In this document: positions 63,241-64,000 of the stretch, one piece after another
Position numbering within the stretch: the stretch's first letter is position 1
How the letters are laid out: each line of letters starts with the position of its first letter
Assembly (NCBI GenBank): GCA_020402865.1
Contig: JADBYT010000010.1
Location: 243,413-307,412, forward strand
Reading direction: 5' to 3'
DNA from: Bacteroidota bacterium
GTDB lineage: Bacteria; Bacteroidota; Bacteroidia; Palsa-965
DNA: 64,000 bases
Notes under the pieces: generated by a model
What the model was told of the DNA's origin: nothing
Database searches by the model: none
Seen by the model: only the letters and a program-made list of their open reading frames with translations
Position numbers and translations under genes: made by a program

Positions 63241-63918
63241 ATGGCCAAAAACAAGCTGTTCCGCTTCCGCGAGATGAAAACAATGCCCAACGTGGCAGAG
63301 TTCATGCATACCGATATTGCCAACGGGCCGCTCAAACTCAGCGGACGCTGGAATAGTGATTATTTCAAAAACAACAATCCGCTTGTGCTTGAGCTTGGCT
63401 GTGGCAAAGGTGAATACACCGTAAACCTGGCACGACGCTATCCCGACAAAAATTTCATCGGCCTCGATGTGAAAGGATCGCGTATGTATGTGGGCGCGCG
63501 CACCGCGCTTGACGAAGACCTGAAAAACGTGGCCTTTCTGCGCACGCGCATCGACTTTATCAATTCCTGTTTTACCGCAAACGAGGTGGATGAAATCTGG
63601 ATTACCTTCCCCGATCCGCAGCCGCAAAAGCCGCGCAAACGGCTCACCTCGCACCTCTTCCTCTCGCGCTACCGCAAACTGCTCAAACCCGGCGGCATCA
63701 TCCACCTCAAAACCGACAGCGTGCTCATGCACGAATCCACCCTCGAGGTAATTGCCGAAGGAAAGCACCACACCATAGAAGCCTCCCGCAACATTTACCA
63801 CGACGGTGTTGTGCGTGATCCGGTGCTTACCGAAATTCAGACTACTTACGAAAAACGTTTTCTGGGCGAGGGCAAGCCGATTACTTACGTGAGCTTCCGG
63901 CTTGGTGAGGAACAGTAG
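63241..63918 (+). CDS. trmB: tRNA (guanine-N7-)-methyltransferase TrmB
   Basis: 225 residues. SAM-dependent enzyme that makes m7G46 in the variable loop of tRNAs. Seen: VLELGCGKGEYTVNLARRYP (SAM-binding motif I), FIGLDVKGSRMY, LRTRIDFI, the family motif EIWITFPDPQPQKPRKRLTS (about 118-137) and the C-terminal HLKTDSVLMHESTLEVI. Length is typical. The 82 bases after it to the window end show nothing I can name. Confidence 0.95.
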   Translation: MAKNKLFRFREMKTMPNVAEFMHTDIANGPLKLSGRWNSDYFKNNNPLVLELGCGKGEYTVNLARRYPDKNFIGLDVKGSRMYVGARTALDEDLKNVAFLRTRIDFINSCFTANEVDEIWITFPDPQPQKPRKRLTSHLFLSRYRKLLKPGGIIHLKTDSVLMHESTLEVIAEGKHHTIEASRNIYHDGVVRDPVLTEIQTTYEKRFLGEGKPITYVSFRLGEEQ

Positions 63919-64000
63919 TTACACAGGTATTTTGAAACGCCTGACGGTTTGATCAGCTAGCCCTGATTGGAGCGGAAATCAACTAAAACAAAAACTGTCG

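Overview
The window reads as chromosomal DNA of a free-living member of the Bacteroidota. The reasons are: a type IX secretion (T9SS) and gliding cluster at the left end (porU start, a porP/sprF-type gene, gldJ); four secreted proteins with T9SS C-terminal sorting domains; SusC/TonB-type receptors with carboxypeptidase-regulatory-like N-termini; and repeated promoter-like sites of the Bacteroidota type (TTTG, about 20 bp, TAnnTTTG). Base composition is close to balanced. I see no rRNA, CRISPR, insertion sequence, integrase, phage or plasmid genes, so this is mostly core genome with some secreted accessory proteins.

Layout. 1-5.1 kb: divergent porU and porP/sprF-gldJ, then murF. 5.1-10.5 kb: acyl-CoA dehydrogenase, anmK, a very acidic small protein, an amino-acid dehydrogenase and a MscS channel. 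10.7-15.2 kb: an energy-transduction set, tonB then exbB-exbD-TonB/TolA-like, the last coupled to folC. 15.3 kb: tRNA-Val(TAC) with its own promoter and terminator, followed by a 38-codon reading frame. 15.8-22.4 kb: a small lipoprotein, a histidine kinase joined to gpmI, a TonB-dependent receptor and dprA. 22.6-28.9 kb: a T9SS cargo protein, purT, kbl and a TPR-PP2C signalling protein. 29.1-33.2 kb: the translation block rplM-rpsI-rpsB-tsf, pyrH and frr. 33.3-37.3 kb: an unknown protein with a radical SAM/SPASM enzyme, and gyrB. 37.6-43.2 kb: a beta-barrel protein with a 1041-residue TPR protein, divergent from ftsE. 43.2-48.4 kb: two GT4-type glycosyltransferases, murB and a helical unknown protein. 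48.5-60.4 kb: two large T9SS cargo proteins, a large TonB-dependent receptor and a PhoB/PhoR-like two-component pair. 60.5-64 kb: a secreted M43-type metalloprotease, a cluster of palindromic repeats, a glycosyltransferase and trmB.

How it fits together: the PorU sortase and GldJ belong to the machinery that exports and anchors the cargo proteins found across the window. TonB/ExbBD supplies energy to the TonB-dependent receptors. The receptor at 55.4-58.4 kb, the cargo gene downstream of it and the divergent PhoB/PhoR-like pair look like one nutrient-response locus, with inverted GTTAAC-containing sites and a shared 11-mer upstream of its genes. The most unusual points are an intrinsic terminator ending five bases before the murF start codon, a palindromic repeat that supplies the last codons and stop of a glycosyltransferase gene, a ribosomal protein S2 with an acidic then Gly/Arg-rich tail, and the possible regulatory sites around the PhoBR-like genes. 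I did not find a system I can call wholly new.
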